DNA from: CAVTWD01 sp963738325
GTDB lineage: Bacteria; Actinomycetota; Acidimicrobiia; Acidimicrobiales; Ilumatobacteraceae
DNA: 64,000 bases
Direction of reading: 5' to 3'
Assembly: GCA_963738325.1 (NCBI GenBank)
Contig: CAVTWD010000011.1
Location: 1 to 64,000, forward strand
In this document: in pieces, positions 1 through 8,765 of the stretch
Layout: each line of letters begins with the position of its first letter
Numbering within the stretch: the stretch's first letter is position 1
Program-made: the position numbers and the translations under genes
The notes under the pieces: model-generated
What the model saw: the letters and a program-made list of their open reading frames with translations, nothing else
Databases searched by the model: none
What the model was told of the DNA's origin: nothing

Positions 1-107
1 CCAGACTGCTCCACCCCGCGGTGCGAGGGGCAATGGTATCGAGTGCGTCATCCGACCACAACCGACGGTCCACCGATCACGCGAGGCCGGTCGGTACGCT
101 CGCCGCG

Positions 108-674
108 ATGGGCTTGTTCCGCCGTCGTGACGGCCGCGTGGACGAGGTCATAGCTCAGGTGGCCGAACTCGATCGACGGCTGGCGGCGGCGCATGAGGAC
201 AATGCCGCCCTGTTCGCTCGCCTCCGCGCCATCGAGTCGAAGCCGCTGCCGGCACCGGCGCCCACCCCGGTGATCGACACCGACGACCTGGCGGCGCGGG
301 TCCGGAGCTTGCTCGGTGATCCCCCTACGGCGATCGATCCGACCCGCCTCACGCGCCTCGAGGCGGCGCATGGTCAGTTGCACCAACGCGTGACCGAACT
401 CGCCGATGTCATCACCAACCAGCTGCACGAGCTCAACGGCGAGCTCGATACGACCGAGCATGCGGTCGCCTTGCGCATCCGCCAGATCGAAGGCCGCCTC
501 GACGAGTTGGGGACGATGGCAACTGACCCCTCGACGGTGAGCATCGAGCAGCTGTGCGAACTGCGGGCCAACCAGGTTCGCATCGCCAACGAGCTCGCCC
601 GCTTCAGCATCGCCGTGCGCGAAGAGATGGCCACGCTCAGCCCTCGGGTCGTGTCGGCCAGCGGCCAGCGCTGA
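108..674 (+). CDS. Hypothetical coiled-coil protein
   Basis: A 188-residue protein of unknown function. The ATG at 108 is chosen because the protein then starts MGLFRRRDGRVDEVIAQVAE, while the 29 upstream in-frame residues look non-coding. Heptad-like leucine and alanine patterns run through most of the length (about residues 15-45 and 85-170), so it is probably a rod-like coiled coil. There is no signal peptide or membrane segment. The last residues, LSPRVVSASGQR, are encoded by a DNA repeat that recurs twice downstream, so the C-terminus may be a product of repeat expansion. It faces the convergent UPF0182 gene. No catalytic motif is visible. Confidence 0.6.
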   Translation: MGLFRRRDGRVDEVIAQVAELDRRLAAAHEDNAALFARLRAIESKPLPAPAPTPVIDTDDLAARVRSLLGDPPTAIDPTRLTRLEAAHGQLHQRVTELADVITNQLHELNGELDTTEHAVALRIRQIEGRLDELGTMATDPSTVSIEQLCELRANQVRIANELARFSIAVREEMATLSPRVVSASGQR

Positions 675-780
675 CGAGGTCGCAGGCGCTCAGCCCTCGG
701 GTCGTGTCGGCCAGCGGCCAGCGGCTGACGGGGGTTTCGGAAGCGCTCAGCCCGCGGGCCGCATCGTCCAGCACTGACGA
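634..780. repeat. Tandem repeat, three copies, spanning a stop codon
   Basis: A 37-bp unit at 634-670 recurs exactly at 687-723 and in a degenerate form from 744 to about 780, with periods of 53 and 57 bp. The first copy encodes the C-terminus of the coiled-coil gene and runs into its TGA. The later copies lie in the short convergent intergenic region. They could be a small duplication or part of a termination region. Confidence 0.75.
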
Positions 781-815
781 ACGCACCGAAGCTGGGCCCC
801 ACAAGCTCGACGGGG

Positions 816-3800
816 TCAGGCGCTGGCCGTCGTGGTGGTCGTCACTCCTGTCGGCGCAGTGGTCGTCGTCGGCGCCACGGTGACTCTGGAGCCCGTGGCC
901 AGGCTGGCGGCCTGCGCGGCCAGCTTGTAGGCCGCGTCGAGCTTCTGCTGGTACGTCCCGAGGTCGCCCGCCTTCAGGGCCGCCTGGGCATCCGCGTAGT
1001 CCCGCTGCGCCTCCTGCAGGAGGCCCTCGATCGACTGCGTCGGCGTGGTGGTGGTCGAGGTACGGGGCGCAGTGGTACTCGTCGTGGCACCGCCGTTTCC
1101 ATCGCCACTAGGGCCGCCGCCAGATGGCGGCGTGACGACACCGCCGCCCACGACCGTCCCCAGAGAGAGCCGAGTCCCCGGGAAGGCCTGGGCGAGAGTG
1201 GTTTCGAGGCTGGCGCCGCGATAGCTGGCCTTGTTGTACGTGATGCTCACGTACCGCAGCGCGGGCACGGGCGTCGTTCCCTGCGCCTGGACAAACCATG
1301 GTCGGACGTAGATCAACGAGTCGCCCACCGGAACGATCTGCATGTCGCCGAAGGTGACGCGCGAACCCGTCTGGTCGAGCAACGTGAGGTCGGCCGCGAA
1401 GGTCTGGCGTATGTCGGAGTCGACGATGGCCGGCCCCTCCGGTAAGGGCGACTGGTCCATGACCAGCACCTGCAGCTGCCCGTAGGTCGCAGGGTCGCCG
1501 GAGGCCGTCATGATGGCCTGCAGCTCCTTTCGTTCGTCCTGATCGGAGAACGGTACGAAGGCCCGCAGGGCCACGAACTGCACGGTGTTCGAACCGGGCA
1601 TGCGCAGCATCGTGTAATAGGGCGGCATCCGGTCTTCCTTGATCCGCACCTCGCCCGTCGGGGTGGACACCACCGAGCCGCCACTGCTCGCGCTGGCCTG
1701 CGTCTTGGGCGGGTTCTGGGCCACGTTCCACGCATTGGCCTGCTGATAGAAGATGCTCGGGTCGGTGATGTGGTAGCGGGAGTAGGCCTGTGTCTGGATG
1801 CGGAAGAGATCCTCGGGGTAGCGGAAGTGGGCTCGCAGATCGGCGCTGGCCTGATCGACCGGGGTGAAGAGGTTCGGGAACGCCTTTTCGTACGCGCGGA
1901 TCATCGGGTCGCTCGGGTCGACGACGTAGAAGGTGACCGTGCCGTCATAGGCATCCACGACCGCTTTCACCGAGTTGCGCACGTAGTTGATGCTCTGGCG
2001 GAGTCCGCTCGAGTTGGCGAGCACGCTCACGTCGATCTGCTGCGCGTAGGGGTACCGATTGGTGGTCGTGTAGCCGTCGATCACCCACTCGACTCGCCCG
2101 CCCGTCACTACCGGATAGGGGTCGCTGTCGAACTGGAGGAAGGGCGCCAACAGCTTCACGCGCTGGTTGATGTCGCGCACGTAAAGGATGCGCGAGTCCT
2201 TCGTGATGAGGTTCGACACGAAGAGGTTCCACTCACCGAAACGCAACGCGAACGCCGCCCGCTGGAAGGCCGAGCCGAGCTTCACCCCGCCCTTGCCGTC
2301 GTAGCGGCTCGGCTTCTCGGTAGCCGTGGTGGGGTCGAAGGAGACCTCGTCTCGCTTGGTGTTGACGACGGCGTAGCCGGTGATGTCCTCGCCGTGGTAG
2401 ATGGCGGGCTGCTGCAACACCGGGCCCTTGCTCGCGTCGTTGAGGGCGAGGAAGTTGGGAGTGCCGTCGCTCAACACCTGGCTGGCCGGAGCCATGGCGA
2501 CGCCGTAGCCATGGGTGTACGCGAGGTGGCGGCCCTCCCACGTGTTCACCGGGAGGTCGTCGGGGTTCAGCTCGCGTGCCGCAAGCACGACCTGCTGGAC
2601 GCGGCCATCGATCTTGTAGCGATCGACGTCGAGATCCTGGAACTGGTAGTAGCTCCGGAGCCCTTGGAGTCGGCGGAAGGTGTCAGGGACGACTTCCGGG
2701 TCGAGCAGGCGCACGTTCTGCAGGTTGTCCTTGGACGCCGGCAGGTCGATGGGCGCGTCGACGGTGCCGACCTTGAAGTTGGAGCTCTTGACCGTGGCGT
2801 CACTCAGGTTGAGGGCGGCCCGGGTCGCGGTGATGTTGCGCTCGATGTACGGCTTCTCGCGCTCGGACTCCGCCGGCTGCACCACGAAGCGTTGGATGAA
2901 GGCGGGGTAGATGGTGCCGGCCACGAGGGCCACCAGCCCCCAGAGCCCCACCGCGATCACGGGCAGGCGCCAACCGCGTTGCCAGATGTTCACGACGAGG
3001 AGGACGGCGGCGAGGATCGAGATGAGGAACAGGAGGTTGATCGCCGGGAGCTCGGCCTTCACCTCCGTGTAGCTGGCGCCGTCGACGAAGCCCCGGCTCG
3101 ACGAGAGCAGTTCGTAGCGCTGCAGCCAGTACCCGACGGCGCGGAGCACAGCCAGCAACGCCAGCAGGACCGACAGGTGCGCCTTCACTTGCGGCGTCAC
3201 CCGCTGACCCTGGACCTGCAACCGGATGCCGCCGTTCAGGTAGTGGGCGACGGCGGTGACGATGAGGATGATCACCATCGACGCGAAGAGCCAGTCGACG
3301 ACGAAGGTGAGGAAGGGCAATCGGAACACGTAGAAGCCGACGTCGACCTTGAAGAGGGGGTCGTTCACGCCGAACGACGTGGCGTTGGTGAAGAGGATCC
3401 AGTCCTTCCACTGGCTCGCCACGGGCACGCCCGCGATGAGACCGAACAGCAACGAGACGGTGATGCGAGCGAACCACGCCCGCCGTCCGCGCAGCATCTG
3501 TTGATAGCGCTCGAGGAACTGCTCCTCGGGACCGGGCTGACGCACCCGCGGGGCGAGGCGATCGGCTACCCAGAGATTGACGACGAGCAGCGTGGCGAAC
3601 AGCAGGGTGAAGATGACGGCGAGGAGCACCCGGGACAGCAGCAGGCTGCGGAAGACCTTGCCGAAGCCGAGCGAGTCGTACCAGAGGTAGTCGGTGTAGA
3701 AGCCGGCGATGCCCCGCGCCGAGAGGAACAGCGCGAACAGCAGGACGACGATGGCGATGAGGATGATCCGGCCGCGGTGGGAGATGCGGCGGCGGCGACG

Positions 3801-3839
3801 GCCGCGCCGCTGCGGCGGCAGGTCGGAGGGCACTCGCAC
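816..3839 (-). CDS. UPF0182 family membrane protein
   Basis: About 1007 residues, the usual length for UPF0182 (COG1615), an actinobacterial membrane protein family of unknown role. The N-terminal third has about seven hydrophobic segments (for example IILIAIVVLLFALFL and VLLAVIFTLLFATLLVV). A large extracytoplasmic domain follows with the family segments GFGKVFRSLLL, YTHGYGVAMAPAS and PYYTMLRMPG. The C-terminus is a Thr/Pro-rich tail with a short coiled coil. The start is GTG at 3839 (VRVPSDLPPQRR), with GTG at 3833 as the alternative. The same frame stays open to 4661, but that part is out-of-frame sequence of the upstream gene. UPF0182 next to a PDZ-Lon protease is a known actinobacterial arrangement, as in mycobacterial Rv3193c-Rv3194c. 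Confidence 0.93.
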   Translation of the reverse strand: MRVPSDLPPQRRGRRRRRISHRGRIILIAIVVLLFALFLSARGIAGFYTDYLWYDSLGFGKVFRSLLLSRVLLAVIFTLLFATLLVVNLWVADRLAPRVRQPGPEEQFLERYQQMLRGRRAWFARITVSLLFGLIAGVPVASQWKDWILFTNATSFGVNDPLFKVDVGFYVFRLPFLTFVVDWLFASMVIILIVTAVAHYLNGGIRLQVQGQRVTPQVKAHLSVLLALLAVLRAVGYWLQRYELLSSSRGFVDGASYTEVKAELPAINLLFLISILAAVLLVVNIWQRGWRLPVIAVGLWGLVALVAGTIYPAFIQRFVVQPAESEREKPYIERNITATRAALNLSDATVKSSNFKVGTVDAPIDLPASKDNLQNVRLLDPEVVPDTFRRLQGLRSYYQFQDLDVDRYKIDGRVQQVVLAARELNPDDLPVNTWEGRHLAYTHGYGVAMAPASQVLSDGTPNFLALNDASKGPVLQQPAIYHGEDITGYAVVNTKRDEVSFDPTTATEKPSRYDGKGGVKLGSAFQRAAFALRFGEWNLFVSNLITKDSRILYVRDINQRVKLLAPFLQFDSDPYPVVTGGRVEWVIDGYTTTNRYPYAQQIDVSVLANSSGLRQSINYVRNSVKAVVDAYDGTVTFYVVDPSDPMIRAYEKAFPNLFTPVDQASADLRAHFRYPEDLFRIQTQAYSRYHITDPSIFYQQANAWNVAQNPPKTQASASSGGSVVSTPTGEVRIKEDRMPPYYTMLRMPGSNTVQFVALRAFVPFSDQDERKELQAIMTASGDPATYGQLQVLVMDQSPLPEGPAIVDSDIRQTFAADLTLLDQTGSRVTFGDMQIVPVGDSLIYVRPWFVQAQGTTPVPALRYVSITYNKASYRGASLETTLAQAFPGTRLSLGTVVGGGVVTPPSGGGPSGDGNGGATTSTTAPRTSTTTTPTQSIEGLLQEAQRDYADAQAALKAGDLGTYQQKLDAAYKLAAQAASLATGSRVTVAPTTTTAPTGVTTTTTASA

Positions 3840-3849
3840 GGCGGCGAGG

Positions 3850-4911
3850 CTAATCGTGGGCTGGTTCGATGAGGCATCGGCATCCGGCTTGCGCCGGCGG
3901 GTGGCGATGCCCGCTCGGGAAGGGCTGGCCGCGGGGAACGGCTCCCGCCGCCGAGTCGAGGGGAGCGTCGTCGCAGCCGGGCGCGCGCTGGTCGACGACC
4001 CATCGGATAGGCGCGCCCGGAGCGACGGCGGCGTAGGCGCCTCGCCCGAAGGCGCTGCGGGCCAGGTCGCCCGCCAGCTCGTCGAGCCGCTGCGACTTCC
4101 ACTCGCGGTAGGCGCTGCGCAGCAGCGTGGTGGCCTCGTCGGCGTCGCCCTCTGCGGCCGCCAACGCAGCCTCGAGTCGTTCCCGAACCGGGAGGGCCAG
4201 CTCGAGGCTGATCTCGTCGAGCACTTCGTCGAGCACCCGGTCGTGCTCGAGCGCAGCCTCCAGCCCCCCGTCCCTTTCCGTTCCCGCAGGCGCGGTGGAG
4301 CGGGCCCCGGCCAGCGCGGCGGCCCAGACCGCGTCCTCGCCCGCGGCGCGGTAGCGCTCGGCGTGCTCGGTGTCCGTGCCCAGGATCTCCTCAGGAACGG
4401 CGATCTTCGGGCGGCGGCGCAGCCGGTCGAACACCTCGTTCTGCTCGTCGGCCAGCGCCCGCTTGAGCTGGCGAGCCAGCGCCTGCTGCAAGGGGGCCAA
4501 CGACTGGTCGCGGGCGAGGACGAGCGCGCTGTCATGGTCGAGCGGCTCCTCGACCTCGCCACCGCCGGACTCCTCGGCCCCTTCCGCTCCGCCATCCGCC
4601 TCACCGGCTTCCAGCCGAGCCGCGCCCTCCGATTGACCGGCGCGAAGGCGAGCAAACACATCGTCGGCCGAGGGGCGCTCCTCCCCCGCGGGCGCCGGCT
4701 CCGCGTCGGGGATTGAAGGGGTGATCGGCAGCTCCGCCGTCACCGGCTCCGCCTCGCCGGCCTCGGGTGCCGCCTCGGCCACGAACGCGTCCGTGGAGGC
4801 CTCGGGCTCGATCCCCCGCTCCTCGGCGGCCGTCAGCTCCTCGGGAGGCTCGGGCGCGGCGGGCGTGGCCGTCTCCTCGGCGGCCTCTGCCGCCCCAGTT
4901 GAGACCGGCAC
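3850..4911 (-). CDS. Acidic protein with Mu gpF-like C-terminus; probable 3' part of the DivIVA gene
   Basis: A 353-residue frame from a GTG at 4911. The frame stays open upstream into the end of the DivIVA-like gene and reads as acidic protein there (GEIEELTEPTWSDEGEELA). The first 110 residues are Ala/Glu/Pro-rich, followed by SADDVFARLRAGQ and a helical region (about 120-280). The last 60 residues resemble the C-terminal domain of the phage Mu gpF / SPP1 gp7 family: IRWVVDQRAPGCDD, then GQPFPSGHRHPPAQAGCRC. I think it is the 3' half of one gene with the preceding DivIVA frame, separated by a one-base shift in a G-run near 5076-5082. The gene ends 11 bp before the UPF0182 start. Confidence 0.7.
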   Translation of the reverse strand: MPVSTGAAEAAEETATPAAPEPPEELTAAEERGIEPEASTDAFVAEAAPEAGEAEPVTAELPITPSIPDAEPAPAGEERPSADDVFARLRAGQSEGAARLEAGEADGGAEGAEESGGGEVEEPLDHDSALVLARDQSLAPLQQALARQLKRALADEQNEVFDRLRRRPKIAVPEEILGTDTEHAERYRAAGEDAVWAAALAGARSTAPAGTERDGGLEAALEHDRVLDEVLDEISLELALPVRERLEAALAAAEGDADEATTLLRSAYREWKSQRLDELAGDLARSAFGRGAYAAVAPGAPIRWVVDQRAPGCDDAPLDSAAGAVPRGQPFPSGHRHPPAQAGCRCLIEPAHD

Positions 4912-5012
4912 TTCGTCTTCTTCTTCTTCGACGAAGTCGAACGGCGAGGCCGGTGCCTCGCGCCACTCCTCGGGGGCGAGCTCCTCACCCTCGTCGCTCC
5001 AAGTCGGCTCGG

Positions 5013-5888
5013 TCAGCTCCTCGATCTCGCCGAGGACGACGACACTCCCCTCGCCCCCGCGGCGTCGCCGGCGGGGGGGCCCTCGTCCTCGATGGCCGGC
5101 AGTGCTTCGGTGGGGCGGTCCTGGTGAACCGGGTGGAGCGGCCGCACCAATGTCAGCCGGGGCTCGGGGGTGATGGCGCGCAGGTCCTGCTCGAGGGGCA
5201 CCGGTGGCAGCTCACGCTCGTCGTCGGGAGTGGCGGCGCGGAGGTCGTCCATCAGCCGATCGAGGTGATCGCGGGTGGCCTCGATCGCGTTCACGATGCG
5301 GTCACGTTCAGCCCGCAACCCGGAAAGCTGGTTGCGGGCTCCATCGCGCCGGCGGGCGAGATCGGCCAGCATGCGCTCGCGCACGGCACGCGCCTCGTTC
5401 ACCATGCTGCGGCCTTCTTGGCGGGCCGCCTCGATCTCTGCGGCGGATTCGGTCATTGCCTCTTGGCGTCGCTGGGCGACTTCGGCCTCGAGCTCGTCTC
5501 GACGGCGGGTGGCGTCCTCGATGGACTCGTGGTGCAGCCGGGCGGCCTCGGCCTTGGCTTCGGAGACGAGGCGCTCGGCCTCGTCCTGGGCCTTGGCCCG
5601 CTGGAGGGTGGCGGCTTCGCGCGCCGCGGTGAGCACCCGCGCCGCCTCCTCACCAAGCCACGACGCCACCGTCGCCTCGTCGAGCTGACCGGAGCGCGCC
5701 GGTGACGCCTTCAGCGTCTCGAGCTCGCGCCGGGCGCTCGCCTCCTGGTCGAGCAAGCCGCGCACCTGCGCCGCCAGCCGCTGCAGGTAGGACTGGACGG
5801 CGTGCGGGTCGAGGCCCCGCCGGGCGGTAGGGAAGGTCGCCGCGGCGATCGACGCCGGATCGAGGGAGCGCTCGTCAGGCGTGTTCAT
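5013..5888 (-). CDS. DivIVA-domain coiled-coil protein (5' part)
   Basis: 291 residues from ATG 5888 (MNTPDERSLDPASI). The N-terminus FPTARRGLDPHAVQSYLQRL matches the membrane-curvature-sensing DivIVA segment. A long coiled coil runs from about residue 35 to 225 (AKAEAARLHHES, AAEIEAARQEGRSM). It probably acts as a scaffold for polar growth or division. The last ~20 residues (GDAAGARGVSSSSARSRS) look like out-of-frame sequence. The neighbouring frame continues as an acidic region leading into the next entry, so the gene is probably longer than annotated. It lies 42 bp from the PDZ-Lon protease gene, same strand. Confidence 0.8.
   Translation of the reverse strand: MNTPDERSLDPASIAAATFPTARRGLDPHAVQSYLQRLAAQVRGLLDQEASARRELETLKASPARSGQLDEATVASWLGEEAARVLTAAREAATLQRAKAQDEAERLVSEAKAEAARLHHESIEDATRRRDELEAEVAQRRQEAMTESAAEIEAARQEGRSMVNEARAVRERMLADLARRRDGARNQLSGLRAERDRIVNAIEATRDHLDRLMDDLRAATPDDERELPPVPLEQDLRAITPEPRLTLVRPLHPVHQDRPTEALPAIEDEGPPAGDAAGARGVSSSSARSRS
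5076..5082. other. Probable frameshift site in the DivIVA-like gene
   Basis: A run of seven G on the plus strand (seven C in the mRNA sense) sits where the DivIVA frame degenerates and the frame of the acidic/gpF-like protein becomes coherent. A one-base length error or a real indel here would join the two frames into one protein of about 680 residues. Confidence 0.55.
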
Positions 5889-5930
5889 CACCGGGAAGCG
5901 TAGGGGCCCGGCGGGATCACCCTGTGGCAA

Positions 5931-7184
5931 TCACGTCCCTCTGACCGCAGGCGCCGGCAGCGGCGCCCCGCCCACCGACCTCAAGGCGGCGAGCGCCTGA
6001 TCGAGGGTGTCGACCCCGACGACCTTCAGCTTGGTGCCCTTGGCCTGGTCAACGGCATCCTTCATCTCGCTCCGGGGCACGACGAAGAGCTCCGCACCCT
6101 GTCGCTGCACCGCAACGGTCTTCTGGCGCAGCCCACCGATCGGACCGATGTTCCCCGAGGGCGAGATCGTCCCGGTCGCGGCCACCTTCTTGCCGCCGGT
6201 CAGATCGCCCGGGGTCAACGCGTCGAGGAGGGCCAGCGTGAAGGCCAAACCGGCTGAGGGGCCACCGACCGCGCCGCTGTTGATGCTCACCTGCACGGGG
6301 AACTGGAAGCGCACCGTGTCGGGCGGCGAGTCGTCGGGCACGATGCCGAGCAGCGTCCTGCCGTCCTGACCCTTGGTCAACGTGACCGGGACGTCCTTGG
6401 GTTTGGCCCCGCTGCGGGTGATGGTGACCGTGACCTTCTCACCAGGCCGCAGCGCCGTCAACGCGGTGGCGATGTCGGGTGGCAGCTCGACCGGGCGCTT
6501 GTTGATGGCGGTGATGAGGTCGTGCGGCTTGAGCACTGCGGCCGCCGGGGAGGTCTTCGCGCAGGTGTTGTCGGCGTTGTACTGCATGCAGAGCGAGTCG
6601 ACGACCACGCCGCCGCCCGTGACGGTCACGTCGAAGCCGAGGCGCTCGAGGGCGACGTAGGTGGCGAAGTCCTTGGAGTAGCCCATGAGCCGGAGGTTCG
6701 TCTGACGGTTCTCCGACGGCGTCTCGGTGCCGAGGATGGCCTTCTCGGGCACGACGTCGACGTTTGGATCGAGCCAACCCACCACCGCGCCGAGCGCCGT
6801 GAGGTGGGGGATGCTGACCGTCACGAACAGGATCTGGTCCTCCGTGGCGAAGGTCTGGGCGCCGTCCACCTGGATGCGGGGGGCGACCGGCCGGGCATCG
6901 CCCGGGGCGATGCCGTAGTAGGGCACGGTGATGAGGGACGCCCCGATCACGGTCGAGACGAGCAGGGCGGCCACGATGAGCAGCGGGATCCACCACCGCC
7001 GTCGCCGGCGAGGGGGAGGTCCCTCCTCGCGGCGCTCACCCGGCCCGGGCGTGGGGGGCAGCGGTTCGAACCCGCGCTCGGCGGGAGGCGCCCAATCCGA
7101 CGAACCGTCGTCGTGAGGAGGGCGCGTGAGGGTGTCGAGGGCACCCGTGGTGCCCAAGCTCGTGGGGGGAGGTAGCGGTACCAT
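5931..7184 (-). CDS. PDZ domain and S16 (Lon-type) protease, YlbL-like
   Basis: 417 residues from ATG 7184 (MVPLPPPTSLG). A Pro-rich cytoplasmic start is followed by an Arg cluster and one transmembrane helix (WIPLLIVAALLVSTVIGASL). Next come a PDZ domain (about residues 210-290, LKPHDLITAINKRPVELP) and a Lon-type proteolytic domain. The catalytic Ser is in NSGAVGGPSAGLAF and the Lys in GGKKVAATGTISPSGNIGPI. It is a membrane-anchored serine-lysine protease of the type found beside UPF0182 in actinobacteria; its substrate is unknown. The start lies 9 bp from a divergent gene, so the promoter must overlap coding sequence or leader. Longer in-frame starts to 7292 would run into the divergent gene. 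Confidence 0.92.
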   Translation of the reverse strand: MVPLPPPTSLGTTGALDTLTRPPHDDGSSDWAPPAERGFEPLPPTPGPGERREEGPPPRRRRRWWIPLLIVAALLVSTVIGASLITVPYYGIAPGDARPVAPRIQVDGAQTFATEDQILFVTVSIPHLTALGAVVGWLDPNVDVVPEKAILGTETPSENRQTNLRLMGYSKDFATYVALERLGFDVTVTGGGVVVDSLCMQYNADNTCAKTSPAAAVLKPHDLITAINKRPVELPPDIATALTALRPGEKVTVTITRSGAKPKDVPVTLTKGQDGRTLLGIVPDDSPPDTVRFQFPVQVSINSGAVGGPSAGLAFTLALLDALTPGDLTGGKKVAATGTISPSGNIGPIGGLRQKTVAVQRQGAELFVVPRSEMKDAVDQAKGTKLKVVGVDTLDQALAALRSVGGAPLPAPAVRGT

Positions 7185-7193
7185 CAGCAGGTC

Positions 7194-7514
7194 GTGTCCA
7201 CTCCAGCGTTGACATTTTGGGCCGCGGTCGCGGCTGGGTCGGCGATGCTCCTTCTCGTCGCCCTGGATCACCGGAAGCCTGCCAGACGCCACGCGATCGC
7301 ATCTCGCGGACGCCTGATCGTGCGACCGGCACCCGTGGTCATGAACGTCGAGCAGCGCGGCGTGGTTCCCTACCGGCGCACTCCTTGGTATCGGAGGCTG
7401 GCCGCGCTGATCGGGCTGGGTGCTTCGGGCGTCCTGATGGGCGCGGTGGTGGCCATCTTCGTCGCCGCCTCGATCATCGGCGTCTTCTATCTCGTCAACG
7501 CCCTGCTGCGGTGA
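7194..7514 (+). CDS. Small two-helix membrane protein
   Basis: 106 residues from GTG 7194. The first hydrophobic helix is near the N-terminus (ALTFWAAVAAGSAMLLLVAL) and the second near the C-terminus (GVLMGAVVAIFVAASIIGVF). A basic, polar loop lies between them. No family is recognised. It is divergent from the PDZ-Lon gene and its TGA overlaps the GTG of the HEAT-repeat gene, so those two are translationally coupled. Confidence 0.72.
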   Translation: MSTPALTFWAAVAAGSAMLLLVALDHRKPARRHAIASRGRLIVRPAPVVMNVEQRGVVPYRRTPWYRRLAALIGLGASGVLMGAVVAIFVAASIIGVFYLVNALLR

Positions 7515-8095
7515 CCCGCGGCCGGCGGCGCGAGGTGGCCATCGCCGGCCACGCGGGAGCGCCGGCTGCCGCCCGCGCCGGGTTGTGCCATGACGACGCG
7601 GACGTGCGGGCGTGTGCCCTTGGGGCGCTCGAGCGCCTCGGAGCCCTCACCGACGACGATGTGCGCACCGCCCTGGCCGACCACGCGCCTGCGGTGCGGC
7701 GCCGTGCCCTCGAGGCGGCCGCTCGCCGCCCGCGGGTGGGCTTGCTGGCCCTCCTCGATGACCCCGATCCGTCGGTGATCGAGACGGCGGCGTGGGCCTG
7801 TGGTGAGCAGGAGGACGCGTCCCCGGCCGTGGTGGCGGCGCTCGCGGCGCTGGCGGGACAGCATGCCGATCCGCTCGTGCGCGAGGCGGCTGTCGCCGCG
7901 CTGGGGGCGATCGGCTCGCCGGACGGCCTCGCCGCCATCCTCGCCGCAACCCGCGATCGCGCCACCGTGCGCCGTCGGGCGGTGCTGGCCCTCGCCCCCT
8001 TCGATGGGCCAGCGGTGGACGAGGCCCTCGCCCAGGCCCGGGACGACCGGGACCGTCAGGTGCGTCAGGCCGCGCTGGACCTGTCAGAAGGCTGA
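7511..8095 (+). CDS. HEAT-repeat protein
   Basis: 194 residues from a GTG that overlaps the stop of the upstream gene (GTGA). At least five helical repeats of about 30 residues are visible, such as DADVRACALGALERLGALTD, HADPLVREAAVAALGAIG and DRDRQVRQAALDLSEG. This pattern is typical of HEAT/PBS-lyase-like scaffolds. It probably makes protein-protein contacts; no catalytic residues are seen. Upstream in-frame sequence from 7217 belongs to another gene and is excluded. Confidence 0.82.
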   Translation: MTRGRRREVAIAGHAGAPAAARAGLCHDDADVRACALGALERLGALTDDDVRTALADHAPAVRRRALEAAARRPRVGLLALLDDPDPSVIETAAWACGEQEDASPAVVAALAALAGQHADPLVREAAVAALGAIGSPDGLAAILAATRDRATVRRRAVLALAPFDGPAVDEALAQARDDRDRQVRQAALDLSEG

Positions 8096-8133
8096 TCAAG
8101 CCGCGGCCGTCTCGGACCCCTGTGGGCGGCGGG

Positions 8134-8568
8134 TCAGCCGTCGTAGCGGTAGACGTTCGTCTCGCGCTGGTAGAAGCCGAGCTTCAGGTAGAGCCGGTTG
8201 GCGACGGCGCGCGACGGGCGAGAGGTGAGGTCGACGGTCCGTGCCCCCCGCTCGGCGGCGATCTCGATGGCGCGGCGGTTGAGGGCGGCGCCGACGCCAT
8301 GACCACGGACGGCGTCGTCGACGACGACGTCTTCGATCCAGGCCCGCAGGCCGGTGGGCACCCGGAACAGGGCGAGGGTGAGGCTGCCTACGATCCGCCC
8401 GTCGAGCCGGGCAAGGAGCAGCTCGGTGGCCGGCGAGGAGACGATGTCCCGCAGCTCCTCGGTGGTCGGGAGGCGAGCGGACTGCGAGAGCTGCGGCACG
8501 AGGGCGGCCATCGCCTCCTCCAGCTCCGGGGTGACCTCCATGGCGATCTCGATCGCGGCCTCGGGCAT
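8134..8568 (-). CDS. GNAT family N-acetyltransferase
   Basis: 144 residues from ATG 8568 (MPEAAIEIAMEVTPELEEAM). The acetyl-CoA-binding motif A is clear: WIEDVVVDDAVRGHGVGAAL, with the R-G-H-G-V-G pyrophosphate loop. It is followed by a C-terminal LYLKLGFYQRETNVYRYDG typical of GNAT motif B. The substrate cannot be assigned. The longer in-frame start at 8703 would include the repetitive RRFAG-like sequence upstream and is rejected. Confidence 0.88.
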   Translation of the reverse strand: MPEAAIEIAMEVTPELEEAMAALVPQLSQSARLPTTEELRDIVSSPATELLLARLDGRIVGSLTLALFRVPTGLRAWIEDVVVDDAVRGHGVGAALNRRAIEIAAERGARTVDLTSRPSRAVANRLYLKLGFYQRETNVYRYDG

Positions 8569-8585
8569 CGGCTCGCACCGTAGTG

Positions 8586-8672
8586 GCGATTCGCCGCCGA
8601 TTCGCCGGAGCGGTAGCGCCGACTCGCCGGCGATTCGCCGGAGCCGTCGCGCGATTCGCCGGCGATTCGCCG
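8586..8672. repeat. Cluster of CGATTCGCCGG-type short repeats
   Basis: At least five imperfect copies of CGATTCGCCGG lie in about 87 bp, directly upstream of the acetyltransferase start. Some copies are separated by GAGC and others abut. Adjacent copies can pair through GGCGA/TCGCC. The cluster occupies the space between divergently transcribed genes. It may be a protein-binding array or a slipped-strand expansion. Confidence 0.6.
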
Positions 8673-8765
8673 GGCCCTGGCCCGTCAGGCAGCCGTCATC
8701 CACTCGTGATGCTCCCGTTCCGGCCCCGACCTCCGCTGGTCACGCGGAGCGGTCATCATGGTGGT

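Noticed and set aside
1770..3872. A 700-residue plus-strand open frame opposite UPF0182
   Set aside because: Antisense to a strongly conserved membrane protein; composition is Arg/His/Glu/Val-rich with no domain. It is a GC-rich shadow frame.
3840..4661. N-terminal extension of the UPF0182 frame
   Set aside because: Arg/Ser-rich sequence in a frame that overlaps the DivIVA/gpF-like gene; UPF0182 proteins start near the first transmembrane helix.
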